In this document: one piece after another, positions 17,387 through 26,948 of the stretch
Numbering within the stretch: position 1 is the first letter of the stretch
Layout of the letters: every line of letters begins with the position of its first letter
From: Corynebacterium poyangense
Lineage (GTDB): Bacteria > Actinomycetota > Actinomycetes > Mycobacteriales > Mycobacteriaceae
DNA length: 64,000 nt
Direction of reading: 5' to 3'
Assembly (NCBI RefSeq): GCF_014522205.1
Contig: NZ_CP046884.1
Location: 1,798,001-1,862,000 of the forward strand
Notes under the pieces: model-generated
Told to the model about the DNA's origin: nothing
Databases searched by the model: none
What the model saw: the letters and a program-made list of their open reading frames with translations, nothing else
Made by a program: the position numbers and the translations under genes

Positions 17387-18894
17387 GTACTACCCCACCG
17401 CTATTAGACGTCGCCAACTTAAGGCTGACCGGAATCCTCGACAGTATTTCCTTTTCCATCAATCCCGGTGATCGAGTGGGGTTAATCGGTGAATCAGGTT
17501 CTGGAAAATCCCTCAGCGCCTTATCCATAGTTGGACTAACACCGCCACCACTTCAACCGGACGGCGATCTCTTCTTCCAAGGAAAACCGCTACCTCGCAA
17601 TGAACGTTCACTACGGAAACTCCGAGGCAAGAAAATAGGCATGGTTTTCCAGGAGCCCATGGCAGCTTTGGACCCGCTCATGAAAGCCGGAAAGCAAGTA
17701 ACAGAGGCGCTCCACCTTCATGGGGTCGACGCTAAAACAGCGCAAGAAAGAACAGATGCACTGTTTGTGGAAGTTGGCCTAGATCCAGACAAACAGAATT
17801 CTTATCCTCATGAATTATCAGGCGGCCAACGTCAGCGAGTACTTATTGCTATAGCTTTAGCAAATGACCCTGATCTTTTAATCTGCGATGAGCCGACTAC
17901 GGCCTTAGACGTCACGGTTCAAAAACAAATTGTGGATTTAATCCTCAAAGTCGTACGAGAAAGAAATACTGGTCTTCTCTTTATCACCCATGATTTGGGA
18001 TTAGTGCAGCAAGTATGTGAACGAGTTGTGGTTTTGCGCCAGGGAAAGGTGGTGGAATCCGGGACTACAGCGGAAGTTTTCCATCATCCGCGCGAGGACT
18101 ACACCAAATCTCTCATTGCATCTTCTCTGTCGCGTCCTCGCCCTCACGTTCCACATCACAATGCACCGGTAGTGTTAACGGCGCGAGGGATCACAAAAAT
18201 TCATCCGCGTCCTGCACGAAAAGGAGGACCAGTACAAGCTTTAGCCGGAGTGGATGTGTGTCTTAAAAAAGGTGCTCGGCTAGGTATTGTCGGTGAGTCA
18301 GGATCTGGTAAATCCACCCTGCTCAGGATTCTAGCTGGGCTTGATGCACCCACGGAGGGGGAAGTTAACCAGCACGGAAACTCAGTGCAAATGGTGTTCC
18401 AGGATCCGATGAGCTCCTTAGATCCCCGATGGCCAGTGTGGAAAATAGTATCCGAGCCACTACGTGCGGAGAAATTATCTAAGGCACAACGGCTAGACCG
18501 TGTACGTGAGGTGCTTTCAGCAGTTGGTCTGAATGATTCAGCCTTGGATCGTTTCCCTCATGAGTTCTCGGGGGGCCAGCGCCAAAGAATCTCCTTGGCC
18601 CGGGCATTATCTATTCGTCCGGATATCCTCCTGGCCGATGAACCGGTTTCCGCCTTAGATGTTTCCGTCCGCAATCAGGTTCTTGACCTTCTCGAACAGC
18701 TATGCACTGACTACGATGTGTCCTTGATCTTTGTCTCCCATGATCTCCCTATCACTCGGGATTTATGTGAAGAGCTGATTATCATGCAGCGCGGAAACGT
18801 GGTGGAATCCGGTCCTAGCGCCCAGCTCTGGCAGAACCCACAACACCGCTATACCCAGGAATTATTAGAGGCGGTCCCCCAGTTGAGGCTATAA
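17383..18894 (+). CDS. Peptide ABC importer, fused double ATPase (DppD-DppF type)
   Basis: This 503-residue protein contains two complete ABC ATPase domains in tandem. The first has Walker A GESGSGKS near residue 37, signature LSGGQRQR and Walker B LLICDEPTTALD. The second has GESGSGKST near residue 304, signature FSGGQRQR and Walker B ILLADEPVSALD. It therefore replaces the separate DppD and DppF subunits. It closes the operon of binding protein, two permeases and ATPase. The 3' end overlaps the convergent thpR gene by 6 bases. Confidence 0.9.
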   Translation: MSTTPPLLDVANLRLTGILDSISFSINPGDRVGLIGESGSGKSLSALSIVGLTPPPLQPDGDLFFQGKPLPRNERSLRKLRGKKIGMVFQEPMAALDPLMKAGKQVTEALHLHGVDAKTAQERTDALFVEVGLDPDKQNSYPHELSGGQRQRVLIAIALANDPDLLICDEPTTALDVTVQKQIVDLILKVVRERNTGLLFITHDLGLVQQVCERVVVLRQGKVVESGTTAEVFHHPREDYTKSLIASSLSRPRPHVPHHNAPVVLTARGITKIHPRPARKGGPVQALAGVDVCLKKGARLGIVGESGSGKSTLLRILAGLDAPTEGEVNQHGNSVQMVFQDPMSSLDPRWPVWKIVSEPLRAEKLSKAQRLDRVREVLSAVGLNDSALDRFPHEFSGGQRQRISLARALSIRPDILLADEPVSALDVSVRNQVLDLLEQLCTDYDVSLIFVSHDLPITRDLCEELIIMQRGNVVESGPSAQLWQNPQHRYTQELLEAVPQLRL

Positions 18895-19488
18895 CGCGGA
18901 GGAAATGGGGCAACGTAAACGTTCGCGATAAAGAGGACCACCTCTACGTCCCTGCCCCAGGAAAGATTCATAGAGTATTACTTCATGTACTAGGAAGTCT
19001 GGGCCACGATAGATTGACAACGCACGGCTGATATCTGACAAGAAGGGGTCCCATTCAGTGGCACGTTGGTGTGGTTGCTGACGAAGCCGAGCCACGGTGA
19101 GGTGGGGGCGTCGTTTCCCTGACGTTCGCGGCTGATCTTGGTCTTTAGTTTCCCCTGCGGTTGGTAACTCTGCATCGAGGGCTAGTTCGGAAAAACTTGA
19201 GGTATCTCCACCGGCTCCTATCCACAATGTTCGATGAGAAAACACTCCTGCTCCGCGGAGATGAAGGTTAAGCGGTTTGGGTTGCAAGGCAGCCGCCCGG
19301 GATAGGTGATCGGCGATGTCATCGAAGTAGCCGTCCGGTTGTTCGCCATAAAAAGCTACAGTGAGGTGCCAGTTTTCTGGGTCAGTCCAACGTAAATCTA
19401 CGGGAAATTCCCGACGGATGGGGGCGAGGGCGGTCTTCACATGGTCTAAGGCTTTTTCCTCGGGTTTTAAAGCCGCAAAAAGTCTCAT
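18889..19488 (-). CDS. thpR: RNA 2',3'-cyclic phosphodiesterase (2'-5' RNA ligase family)
   Basis: This 199-residue protein of the 2H phosphoesterase superfamily shows both catalytic HxTx motifs, HLTV in ENWHLTVAFYGE (about residue 43) and HLTV in RRPHLTVARLRQ (about 132). These enzymes open 2',3'-cyclic phosphates at RNA ends. I chose the ATG at 19488 (MRLFAALKP, the conserved family N-terminus); the longer reading frame upstream overlaps the divergent ribokinase gene and is unlikely. Confidence 0.85.
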   Translation of the reverse strand: MRLFAALKPEEKALDHVKTALAPIRREFPVDLRWTDPENWHLTVAFYGEQPDGYFDDIADHLSRAAALQPKPLNLHLRGAGVFSHRTLWIGAGGDTSSFSELALDAELPTAGETKDQDQPRTSGKRRPHLTVARLRQQPHQRATEWDPFLSDISRALSIYRGPDFLVHEVILYESFLGQGRRGGPLYRERLRCPISSAL

Positions 19489-19528
19489 GCCTTTTACGGT
19501 AGCGCAGGAAGAAGAAAGCCAGGTAAAA

Positions 19529-20467
19529 ATGGGTTTTATGAGTGACGTTGTGGTAGTTGGTTCAATTAACGCAGATCTTACGGTGCGAGTGTCTCGCCAC
19601 CCGCACCCAGGAGAAACACTGCTAGGAACAAGTGAGGGTGTTACCCCCGGTGGCAAGGGAGCTAATCAGGCGCTCGCTGCTGCCTTGCAGGGGGCAAAGG
19701 TATCCATGATCGGAGCAATTGGACGCGACGCTAACGCTCCGGCTGCAATTCAACTTTTGCAATCAGCCGGGGTGGACCTATCTGGAGTAGCAGAAACCTC
19801 CGAGGGAACTGGACTGGCAGTCATCACTGTTTCTGACGACGGCGAAAACACCATCATCGTGGTCCCCGGCGCGAATGCCACCGTGGATGAGGCCTATGTG
19901 TCGAACCATCAGTCTGCTATTGCAGAAGCTCAGGTTGTGATTCTGCAGGGAGAAATACCGGCCGATGGCTTTAAGAAAGCTGTTGACCTTGCCTCCGATG
20001 CCCACACCAGAGTGCTAGTTAATCTTGCCCCCGTCATTGCGGTCGATGAGCACGCACTTTTGCAGGCTAATCCCCTCATGTCCAATGAACATGAAGCTGG
20101 GCTGATCCTTCAGCAGCTAGGTCAAGGGGTAGATTCCGATGATCCCGAGCTCTTAGCCGGCAGTTTGCTTCAGGCGGGATTTGCGTCTGTTGTTTTAACC
20201 TTAGGTTCTCAAGGTTCTTTGGTGGCGGAGTCTGATGCTTCGGGACAACCAGTATTCCACCGCATTCCGGCAACCCCGGTAGAGGCTGTTGATACCACGG
20301 GGGCTGGTGACGCTTTTGCTGGTGCTTTCGCTGCTCGCCTGGTAGAAGGTGATGACCTTGTGGCAGCAGCGCGCTATGCCTCTAGGGTAGGGGCATTCGC
20401 GGTAACGGGGACAGGCGCTCAGCCTTCTTACCCAAGTCTCAAGGACTCACTCCCCCCGGAAGTGTAA
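19529..20467 (+). CDS. rbsK: Ribokinase (PfkB family)
   Basis: This 312-residue sugar kinase should phosphorylate ribose to ribose 5-phosphate. The N-terminal VVVVGSINADLTVRVSRHP and GGKGANQALAA (substrate site) are typical, as is the C-terminal active-site motif DTTGAGDAFAGAFAA with its catalytic aspartate. Starts at 19529 (AGG five bases upstream) and 19538 are both possible. The gene is divergent from thpR with only ~40 bases between, so the two share a promoter region. No ribose transporter is adjacent. Confidence 0.88.
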   Translation: MGFMSDVVVVGSINADLTVRVSRHPHPGETLLGTSEGVTPGGKGANQALAAALQGAKVSMIGAIGRDANAPAAIQLLQSAGVDLSGVAETSEGTGLAVITVSDDGENTIIVVPGANATVDEAYVSNHQSAIAEAQVVILQGEIPADGFKKAVDLASDAHTRVLVNLAPVIAVDEHALLQANPLMSNEHEAGLILQQLGQGVDSDDPELLAGSLLQAGFASVVLTLGSQGSLVAESDASGQPVFHRIPATPVEAVDTTGAGDAFAGAFAARLVEGDDLVAAARYASRVGAFAVTGTGAQPSYPSLKDSLPPEV

Positions 20468-20489
20468 ATGGGTAGGCCCGTGGAAGTAC

Positions 20490-20603
20490 TTAGGAAGAAT
20501 AAGCGTGCGGTCTTTGGCGGGGATTAATGAGGTGCTCTTCATTAATCTCCACGAGGTCATCAACATAATCAGCCAGCTCGAGCCAATCCACTGAAAATTC
20601 CAT
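20490..20603 (-). CDS. Small acidic protein downstream of pip
   Basis: This is a 37-residue open frame, MEFSVDWLELADYVDDLVEI at its N-terminus and ending near PRQRPHAYSS. It begins 19 bases after the proline iminopeptidase stop on the same strand, with AGGTAAG upstream. Its composition (many D/E, W, ordinary codons) looks coding. I do not recognise a family and size alone makes it uncertain. Confidence 0.35.
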   Translation of the reverse strand: MEFSVDWLELADYVDDLVEINEEHLINPRQRPHAYSS

Positions 20604-20621
20604 GCTTGTGATCTTACCTGG

Positions 20622-21899
20622 CTAGAAATTACGCGTCAGGTTAATCAAGCGTCGGACTATAGCCGCACCATCCTGGGCAATGCCATTGTGGTGGTACTGA
20701 TTACTGATCCAAGGACGTAAATCACGGAAATACGCGGCAGTGCGTTGAGAAAGCTCAAGGGGCACAAAAATGTCATCAAGATAGATGGCGGCTGCACATA
20801 TGGCCGGGTTTTCGGCAAGGGCCTCGGCGTCATAAAGCTGTGGCCAATCCCGTTTTCGGGCGAGTTCTTCAGCAACAGAGGCGAAGGGTTGAAGTGCGGC
20901 GTCCTCCTGGAACTGCCAAGGGAAGATGTGCTCCCCGTAAAGGTAGAACGGTTCGCTGCTGTCTGTGGGGTCAGCGTTCTCGCTAAATCCCGGAAGTGAT
21001 TCCGCTACCCGAGCGGCAGCCCACGCGGTGGCCCCAGAAACCACTCCGCCATAAATTGATTCATGCATAACTGCATAGAGGGGCGCTGTGTGGAAAGAAG
21101 TACGACGCCCCACTTCCTCAAGAAAATCTCCTCTTAGACACTTTTTCCCAGCCCGAGAGTGGAAGGGTTCTTCCAACAAGTAGGCGAGATTCTCCAACCC
21201 CGTCCCGCGGCCTAGCTCGATCCCCACGGTTCGGAACCGCCGAGAACTCAAACGCTCTCCGGTGGGGAGAATTTCCTCCTCGTTATTGAGGTGGTGGCTA
21301 ATTTCCCGGATCTGTTTCTCCGCCCAGGGGTAGCGCCGAAAAAATTCGCGGTGACGGCGAGTAAGTGCAGAATAGGTGTGTCGGTAAACCTCATCGGCAT
21401 CGTTGTTAATGCCGGGCAGACCACCAGTGAGATAAGCGTAATCGACGCTGCCTGGGTACGTGGATAAATAGTGAGTGATGCAGAAACCGCCGAAACTTTG
21501 ACCGAAAAGGCTCCAGGTTTGTAGGCCTAGGTGCTGGCGAAGCAGCTCTGCGTCAGCACAAATACTGTCTTGGCGATAATGGGTTAAAATCTCTGCGCTT
21601 GGAACTCCGCCTTGGACGTCGATTCTGCCTGACCGTCCAGTGCCACGTTGATCTAGTAACACGACCCGGTGATCGCTAAGTAACTCCGCTAGCCATCCTC
21701 CAAGCTCTGTTGGGCGCGGGGAAGGAAATCCCGGTCCTCCTTGAAGATAAAGCACAACTGGGGTATCCGGGGTGAGGTTTTTCGGCTGTAGTTCCCGAGC
21801 AAAAAGCGGGATCGTACCTCGACGTGGATCATCATGCACCAGGGGAACGTCAATGCGATGCTCGATGACACGGTGACCATACAGCAAGGTGGAATTCAT
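20622..21899 (-). CDS. pip: Proline iminopeptidase (alpha/beta hydrolase, S33)
   Basis: This 425-residue peptidase removes N-terminal proline from peptides. The oxyanion region VVLYLQGGPGFPSPRP is near residue 50, DQRGTGRSGRID near 95 and the nucleophile elbow GQSFGGFC near 150; the catalytic His is in YHHNG close to the C-terminus. The ATG at 21899 has AAGGTGATCG upstream and is preferred to the frame start three codons earlier. It lies near the peptide importer but is not in the same operon. Confidence 0.85.
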   Translation of the reverse strand: MNSTLLYGHRVIEHRIDVPLVHDDPRRGTIPLFARELQPKNLTPDTPVVLYLQGGPGFPSPRPTELGGWLAELLSDHRVVLLDQRGTGRSGRIDVQGGVPSAEILTHYRQDSICADAELLRQHLGLQTWSLFGQSFGGFCITHYLSTYPGSVDYAYLTGGLPGINNDADEVYRHTYSALTRRHREFFRRYPWAEKQIREISHHLNNEEEILPTGERLSSRRFRTVGIELGRGTGLENLAYLLEEPFHSRAGKKCLRGDFLEEVGRRTSFHTAPLYAVMHESIYGGVVSGATAWAAARVAESLPGFSENADPTDSSEPFYLYGEHIFPWQFQEDAALQPFASVAEELARKRDWPQLYDAEALAENPAICAAAIYLDDIFVPLELSQRTAAYFRDLRPWISNQYHHNGIAQDGAAIVRRLINLTRNF

Positions 21900-21984
21900 A
21901 ACGATCACCTTAGCGGGGGACTATGCCGGTAAAACTTTGTAGGGGGAATGATACCGTCGAAAACTTATGCTTTAATCATTATTT

Positions 21985-23811
21985 ATGTCTTCTGACTCTC
22001 AATATCCCCATAACCTCCACCCTGGACTGGTTCCAGGAATCGGGATAGATGAACAAAGAAACCGCTTCGAGGTAGACAAAATAGTTTTCGCCTTCACCGC
22101 CATAGTAATTTTGGCTTTCATTTTCTGGGGTGTCAGTAATCCCAGCGCTGTCGGTGAAGTCTCCGGAGTAGCCTTCGCCTGGGCTATGCGCAACACAAGC
22201 TGGCTCCTCAATATCATCATGATCCTTTGTTTGGGGCTCATGCTTGTGGTGGCGTTCTCCCGCTACGGAAGAATACGGCTAGGCAGAGATGACGAAGACC
22301 CAGAGTTTTCGCGTTTTTCCTGGATAGCTATGATGTTCGCCGCGGGAATAGGAGTGGGAATTTTCTTCTTCGGCCCCTCCGAACCGCTAGCCTACTACCT
22401 CTCTCCTCCCCCAGACACCGTCCCCACCCAGAGCCACGCCGCTATTCACCAAGCGGTAGCCCAAGCTAATTTTCACTGGGGCTTGATGCCGTGGTCGCTT
22501 TATGCGATGGTGGGCGGAGCCCTAGCCTATTCCTCCTACCGTCGAGGTCGCGTAGCTTTATTAAGCTCCATTTTCCAACCCCTCTTTGGTAAACATGCTG
22601 AGGGTATCCCCGGAAAAATCATCGATATTCTATCCATTGTGGCCACCCTCTTCGGAACCGCTGCGTCGCTAGGTATTTCTAGTCTCCAAATCAGCGAAGG
22701 TATATCCACCGTCACTGGTCACGGCCCCCTCAGCAACACCGGGTTAATAGCTATTATCGGGGTACTCACGCTGGCCTTCATTATCTCTGCCGTCACCGGC
22801 GTAGCCAAGGGAGTTCGTTATCTCTCTAACGCGAATATCACCTTCACTATGGCCTTCTTAGTTTTTGTTTTTCTCAGTGGCCCGACGCTTTTCCTTCTCA
22901 ACCTTATCCCCTCCGGCGCACTGACCTACCTTGATCAACTGCTAACCATGGCTAGCAAATCGCTCTCTTGGGGTGAGGAGACCCTAGAATTCCAATCCTC
23001 GTGGACTGCCTTTTACTGGGCGTGGTGGATCGCCTGGACGCCTTTCGTCGGGACGTTTATCGCTAAGATCTCCCGAGGACGCACCCTACGGGAATTTATC
23101 CTGGTCACCATCATTGTTCCCACTACGATTTTAATTGTCGCGTTCACTATTTTCGGCGGCACAGCAATAGATTTTGCCCGCCAAGGCCTACCCGGTTTTG
23201 ATGGCCAATCCGGAACCGAACAAGTGCTGTTTTCGCTCTTCGCTCATCTACCCTTCAGCGGGCTCACTCCCGGTCTTATCCTCATAGTGCTAGCAATTTT
23301 CTTCATCACCTCCGCCGATTCCGCCTCGATTGTGATGGGCACTTTTTCCTCGCAAGGAGATCCGGCACCCAAGAAAACCGTGGTCGTGTTCTGGGGACTT
23401 TGCATGATGGGAATTGCTATAGTCATGCTCTTTTCCGGTGGTCAAAATAGTCTCACCGGCCTCCAAAACCTCACGGTGCTTTCCGCTATCCCCTTCTCCG
23501 TGGTGCTCCTGGTTATGGCTGCTGCTTTCCTCAAAGATTTATCCACCGACCCGGAATCAATACGTCGGGTCTATGCCCGCAAAGCAGTGTCTAACGCGGT
23601 ACTTCGTGGACTAGAAGAACATGGCGACGACTTTGAACTTGCCGTGGAACATGCCGAGGAAGGACGAGGAGCTGGGTCTGATTATGACTCTGCGGCTCCG
23701 CACGTTACCGCGTGGTATCAGCGAACTGACGAAGACGGTAATCCCGTTGATTATGACTATGAAACCGGTGAGTGGTCAGATGGTTACCAGGGTGAGAAAA
23801 ACGAGGAATAG
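21985..23811 (+). CDS. lcoP: BCCT-family osmolyte transporter (LcoP-like)
   Basis: This is a second betaine/choline/carnitine family carrier, 608 residues. The substrate box reads FYWAWWIAWTPFVGTFIAKI around residue 345, closer to the classical W-rich motif than the first carrier. The glycine-rich FAAGIGVGIFFFGPSEPL of helix 3 near residue 117 matches the sodium-site region. An acidic tail follows the last helix. Position after thpR-rbsK suggests lcoP of C. glutamicum, a betaine/ectoine carrier; the exact paralogue is inference. It should import compatible solutes on osmotic upshift. Confidence 0.78.
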   Translation: MSSDSQYPHNLHPGLVPGIGIDEQRNRFEVDKIVFAFTAIVILAFIFWGVSNPSAVGEVSGVAFAWAMRNTSWLLNIIMILCLGLMLVVAFSRYGRIRLGRDDEDPEFSRFSWIAMMFAAGIGVGIFFFGPSEPLAYYLSPPPDTVPTQSHAAIHQAVAQANFHWGLMPWSLYAMVGGALAYSSYRRGRVALLSSIFQPLFGKHAEGIPGKIIDILSIVATLFGTAASLGISSLQISEGISTVTGHGPLSNTGLIAIIGVLTLAFIISAVTGVAKGVRYLSNANITFTMAFLVFVFLSGPTLFLLNLIPSGALTYLDQLLTMASKSLSWGEETLEFQSSWTAFYWAWWIAWTPFVGTFIAKISRGRTLREFILVTIIVPTTILIVAFTIFGGTAIDFARQGLPGFDGQSGTEQVLFSLFAHLPFSGLTPGLILIVLAIFFITSADSASIVMGTFSSQGDPAPKKTVVVFWGLCMMGIAIVMLFSGGQNSLTGLQNLTVLSAIPFSVVLLVMAAAFLKDLSTDPESIRRVYARKAVSNAVLRGLEEHGDDFELAVEHAEEGRGAGSDYDSAAPHVTAWYQRTDEDGNPVDYDYETGEWSDGYQGEKNEE

Positions 23812-23910
23812 CTAGTACGTTTCCCGACAGCGGTGGATAGAAGTAGCACATCGAGCTAAATCTCGGTACAGTGGGCGCCGCAAATATAAAAATCGACGAA
23901 AGGATTAAAC

Positions 23911-24111
23911 ATGGGACTGGTTGATAAGGCCAAGGAGTTCTTGAACTCTGATAAGGGACATCAGGCAACTGACCAGGCTTTAGACCACGCAGAACAAGCT
24001 GCCACCCAGAAATTTGGTGAGGACAAGGCAGATCAAATCCACAAGGTTCGGGATCAAATTGATCAGCGCCTCGGTGGCGGAGACGACGCCCCCGCTGAGT
24101 CTCAGCAATAA
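23911..24111 (+). CDS. MT0933-type small antitoxin-like protein
   Basis: This 66-residue hydrophilic protein has the sequence pattern MGLVDKAKEFLNSDKGHQAT... followed by an amphipathic helix and an acidic tail. It fits the actinobacterial MT0933 antitoxin-like family. A good ribosome site (GAAAGG) precedes the ATG. No toxin gene is next to it, so it may not be part of a true toxin-antitoxin pair. A bidirectional terminator follows. Confidence 0.75.
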   Translation: MGLVDKAKEFLNSDKGHQATDQALDHAEQAATQKFGEDKADQIHKVRDQIDQRLGGGDDAPAESQQ

Positions 24112-24120
24112 ACCCAACGG

Positions 24121-24162
24121 AAACCACACCTAGGTAACTTCTCCTATCTAGGTGTGGTTTTG
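24121..24162. terminator. Bidirectional terminator hairpin
   Basis: A perfect 13-bp stem pairs AAACCACACCTAG with CTAGGTGTGGTTT around a 14-base loop. T-rich sequence lies on the plus side and A-rich sequence on the other. It lies between the convergent antitoxin-like gene and the decarboxylase gene and can serve both. Confidence 0.8.
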
Positions 24163-24165
24163 CTC

Positions 24166-25818
24166 TTACTTGGCGCTATTAGCCAAGGCCTGAAGCAATG
24201 GCGGATAATCAAGTCGACCAGTGACGGCTTCAAGGAACACCAATTTGTCCTGAGTCTCAGTAGCTATCTTTAGTGCCTCTTCTAATTCACGCCGGGTAGT
24301 TGCTTTCAAAGAAACACAGTTTTCAGGTGTTCCACCAAAGGTTTCAAGAACTTTCTGCCAGTTGTAGGGCTGGATATCATTATATTTCTTCTCCGGCCCA
24401 CGAATAGCACGTTCAACGGTGTAGCCATCATTGTTGACCAACACAATGAAAGGGGTTAGCCCTTCTCTAAGAATGGTACCTAGCTCCTGGAGAGTGAGCT
24501 GCGCTGATCCGTCTCCAATCAGTAAGACGGCACGGTGGTCTGGTCGTGCCAAAGCAGCACCGAGAGTAGCGGGAAGTGTGTATCCAATTGATCCCCATTG
24601 CGGTTGTCCGATAAATAACGAGTTGGTGGGGAGGGAATGCGGCGCTATTCCATAAAAGCTGGTCCCCTGGTCAGCAATAACGGTTTGCCCTCGAGTGCAT
24701 CCTTCCGCGAGCAATGCCCAGAGTTGCTCCTGGGTAAGTGGGGCGTCTGGGTCTACTTCAGGTGTTTTTTGGTTTGGAATCGGGGCCAAAGGTTGCGGTT
24801 TCCACTCACTTTCTTGAGCTAACTCCACAAGGGTTTGGATAGAGTCTCGCATCGCAATGGGGGCAAACATGACTTCGCCAACGCTGGCAACCCCAGAATC
24901 AACAGAGATAACTCGATTCGGGTCAATCTCGTGGGTAAAACCGGCGGTGATGGAGTCATTAAAAATGACCCCCAGTTTCAGGAGCACCTCAGCATCTTCA
25001 ACAGCGGCCCGCGCACGTTCATCGGATGCCGCACCCGCATAGATCCCCGCAAAGCGAGGTGAGGATTCATCAACCAGCGACTTCCCCCATGCGCAGGTAC
25101 TGTACGGAATGGTGGTGTGTTCTAGCAGGCTATGGAGTTCTTCCGTAGCATCTAGCCGGTCTACAATCAGGTCTGCCAGTACTGCAACAGTCTTGCCCTG
25201 AAGATGATCACGCGCGGCTTCTTTAAAGGCCTGAACTGCATCCGGCGATGATGTTTTCTCAATTCCTTGCAACGGACCAGCGGGGCGGTAGATTTCGGCT
25301 TCAGCAACATCAGCCGGCAACATGATATAACCAGGTCGAGACTCTAAGACTACTTCTCGGATCACCCGATCAATTTCCGCTGCCGCATTTTGGGCAGTGA
25401 GTTTCGCTTGCGCTATGGTCACATGTCGCGCCATATTCAAGAAGTGGTCAAATTGACCATCTCCTAAAGAGTGATGCAGAACTTTTTGTTCCTTCTGCAA
25501 CCAGGTCCGTGGCGCACCCACAATATGAAGCACCGGAGCGTATTCTGCGTAACTTCCAGCCGTACCATTAATGGCTGATAATTCCCCTACGCCGTAGGTG
25601 GTAACCATAACGGAAAGGCCTCGCGCTCGGGCATATGCGTCTGCCGCATAGGAGGCGTTGAGCTCATTTGCCGTCCCAATCCAATTGACCTTTGGATTTT
25701 CATCGATGATCTCCATGAACGCCAGGTTGTAGTCGCCTGGAACCCCAAAAACATCAGTGACGCCAAATTCCGCAATCCGGTCTAACAAATAGTCGCCAAC
25801 GCGATACCCTTCGGACAC
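24166..25818 (-). CDS. Thiamine-diphosphate 2-keto acid decarboxylase (indolepyruvate/pyruvate type)
   Basis: This 550-residue enzyme should convert a 2-keto acid to an aldehyde and CO2. The family markers are GVPGDYN (aspartate near 28), NELNASYAADAYA with the cofactor-activating glutamate near 51, LHHSLGDGQF with the double histidine near 113, and the cofactor-binding GDGSAQLTLQELGTI with NNDGYTVE near 430-465. The HH pair separates it from acetolactate synthases. Whether indolepyruvate, phenylpyruvate, branched keto acids or pyruvate is the substrate cannot be decided. Confidence 0.82.
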   Translation of the reverse strand: MSEGYRVGDYLLDRIAEFGVTDVFGVPGDYNLAFMEIIDENPKVNWIGTANELNASYAADAYARARGLSVMVTTYGVGELSAINGTAGSYAEYAPVLHIVGAPRTWLQKEQKVLHHSLGDGQFDHFLNMARHVTIAQAKLTAQNAAAEIDRVIREVVLESRPGYIMLPADVAEAEIYRPAGPLQGIEKTSSPDAVQAFKEAARDHLQGKTVAVLADLIVDRLDATEELHSLLEHTTIPYSTCAWGKSLVDESSPRFAGIYAGAASDERARAAVEDAEVLLKLGVIFNDSITAGFTHEIDPNRVISVDSGVASVGEVMFAPIAMRDSIQTLVELAQESEWKPQPLAPIPNQKTPEVDPDAPLTQEQLWALLAEGCTRGQTVIADQGTSFYGIAPHSLPTNSLFIGQPQWGSIGYTLPATLGAALARPDHRAVLLIGDGSAQLTLQELGTILREGLTPFIVLVNNDGYTVERAIRGPEKKYNDIQPYNWQKVLETFGGTPENCVSLKATTRRELEEALKIATETQDKLVFLEAVTGRLDYPPLLQALANSAK

Positions 25819-26098
25819 AGGTGGATCCTCCTTGTTATGGGAATAAAACTAGCGGTGGGTGTTCCGCCTAAGCCGAATGTTAATCCCGTCACATTATCCT
25901 TGTCAGCCTCTGAGGACACACCTACGCACTGAGAGACAAAATTCCTGCATCTTTCCACTGATCTCGGATTTCAGGATCGACGCCTGCCAGCATTGCCCAC
26001 AATTATTGACTCCAATTCCCATTTATATGGGTCCGCATGCCTGGTGACGTCGAACCTCCTCACGCTCTGAGCTGGATGGGGACTGGTCCAGGACGTCG

Positions 26099-26698
26099 TT
26101 ATTTATTGCCGGATCCGAGTCCCCTAGTCACGAAACCATAGGCCGCAAACTTGTCCGAACCGATGTGCCACACATGATCAAACCACTGGGTGAAGGGTTC
26201 CTGCTGGCGACGTTGAGCTAGCTCTTCCGGAGTCACCAACACAATCTCAGCAACCTCATCCGGATCCGGGGCTAGGGAATTTGCATCTACGCGCCCAGCA
26301 AACACATGATTGAATTCATGCTCTGAAAGACCACTACGGTCATCATCAACTTGGTAAATCACTATTCCCAATTCCGACAAGTCCGAAACCTCGGCCCCTA
26401 ACTCCTCTAACGCCCGACGACGCACAGCATCGGCGACGGGTTCACCAGGAGCAGGATGGGAGCACGTGGCATTGGTGAGGAGCAGTGGTGAATGATACTT
26501 AGCGCCGGCTCGGCGCTGCAGGATCATGCGACCATCGGTATGAAAAAGGAAAAGCGAAAATGCCCGGTGGAGGATGCCTGGGGGGATATGGGCTTCGAGT
26601 TTCCCCATAGTTCCAAGCGGATTTCCCTCCTTATCGACCACTTCGACCTGAATATCCGCCTCACCCTGAGCAAAACGATGCTGAAATTCTTCCGACAC
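26099..26698 (-). CDS. idi: Isopentenyl-diphosphate delta-isomerase, type I
   Basis: This 199-residue Nudix-fold enzyme interconverts IPP and DMAPP for isoprenoid synthesis. The active cysteine is in LLTNATCSHPAPGE near residue 78, the Nudix-like helix is AVRRRALEELGAEV, and the catalytic glutamate region is DDDRSGLSEHEFNHVFAG. The start is GTG. A 280-bp gap to the decarboxylase start (25819-26098) shows no convincing gene. Confidence 0.87.
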   Translation of the reverse strand: MSEEFQHRFAQGEADIQVEVVDKEGNPLGTMGKLEAHIPPGILHRAFSLFLFHTDGRMILQRRAGAKYHSPLLLTNATCSHPAPGEPVADAVRRRALEELGAEVSDLSELGIVIYQVDDDRSGLSEHEFNHVFAGRVDANSLAPDPDEVAEIVLVTPEELAQRRQQEPFTQWFDHVWHIGSDKFAAYGFVTRGLGSGNK

Positions 26699-26827
26699 CT
26701 GAGGAGTGAACCTTCCTTTCTGGGCTGCGGCGAAAAACTTTCCTGTCTTAGGCCGACAAGACTTTTACCTAATGAAAATCTATCAGGACCGTGGCTGAAG
26801 AATACTCCCGGCATGAGGGATGGATTC

Positions 26828-26851
26828 TGGCGCACACATAATGTGCAAAAT
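26828..26851. promoter_or_regulatory. Putative LysR operator (copy 1)
   Basis: The sequence TGGCGCAC-N7-GTGCAAAAT lies about 100 bases before the metabolite:H+ symporter gene. It contains the inverted repeat GCAC/GTGC with 7 bases between. The same 17 defined bases and spacing recur at 29241-29264 upstream of mmsB, and a LysR gene lies between the two transcription units. This points to a shared operator. Confidence 0.5.
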
Positions 26852-26948
26852 TGTCGCCCTCATTTCGTTGCGACACTATGGATAGTTTCGCAAGATTAAT
26901 CAAAACAATGAGATTTCCGTCACATCCCCAAAGACCTAAGGAGCTCCA

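Noticed and set aside
23911..24111. Toxin-antitoxin pair at the MT0933-like gene.
   Set aside because: No toxin-sized gene lies next to it; a terminator and a convergent enzyme gene follow directly.
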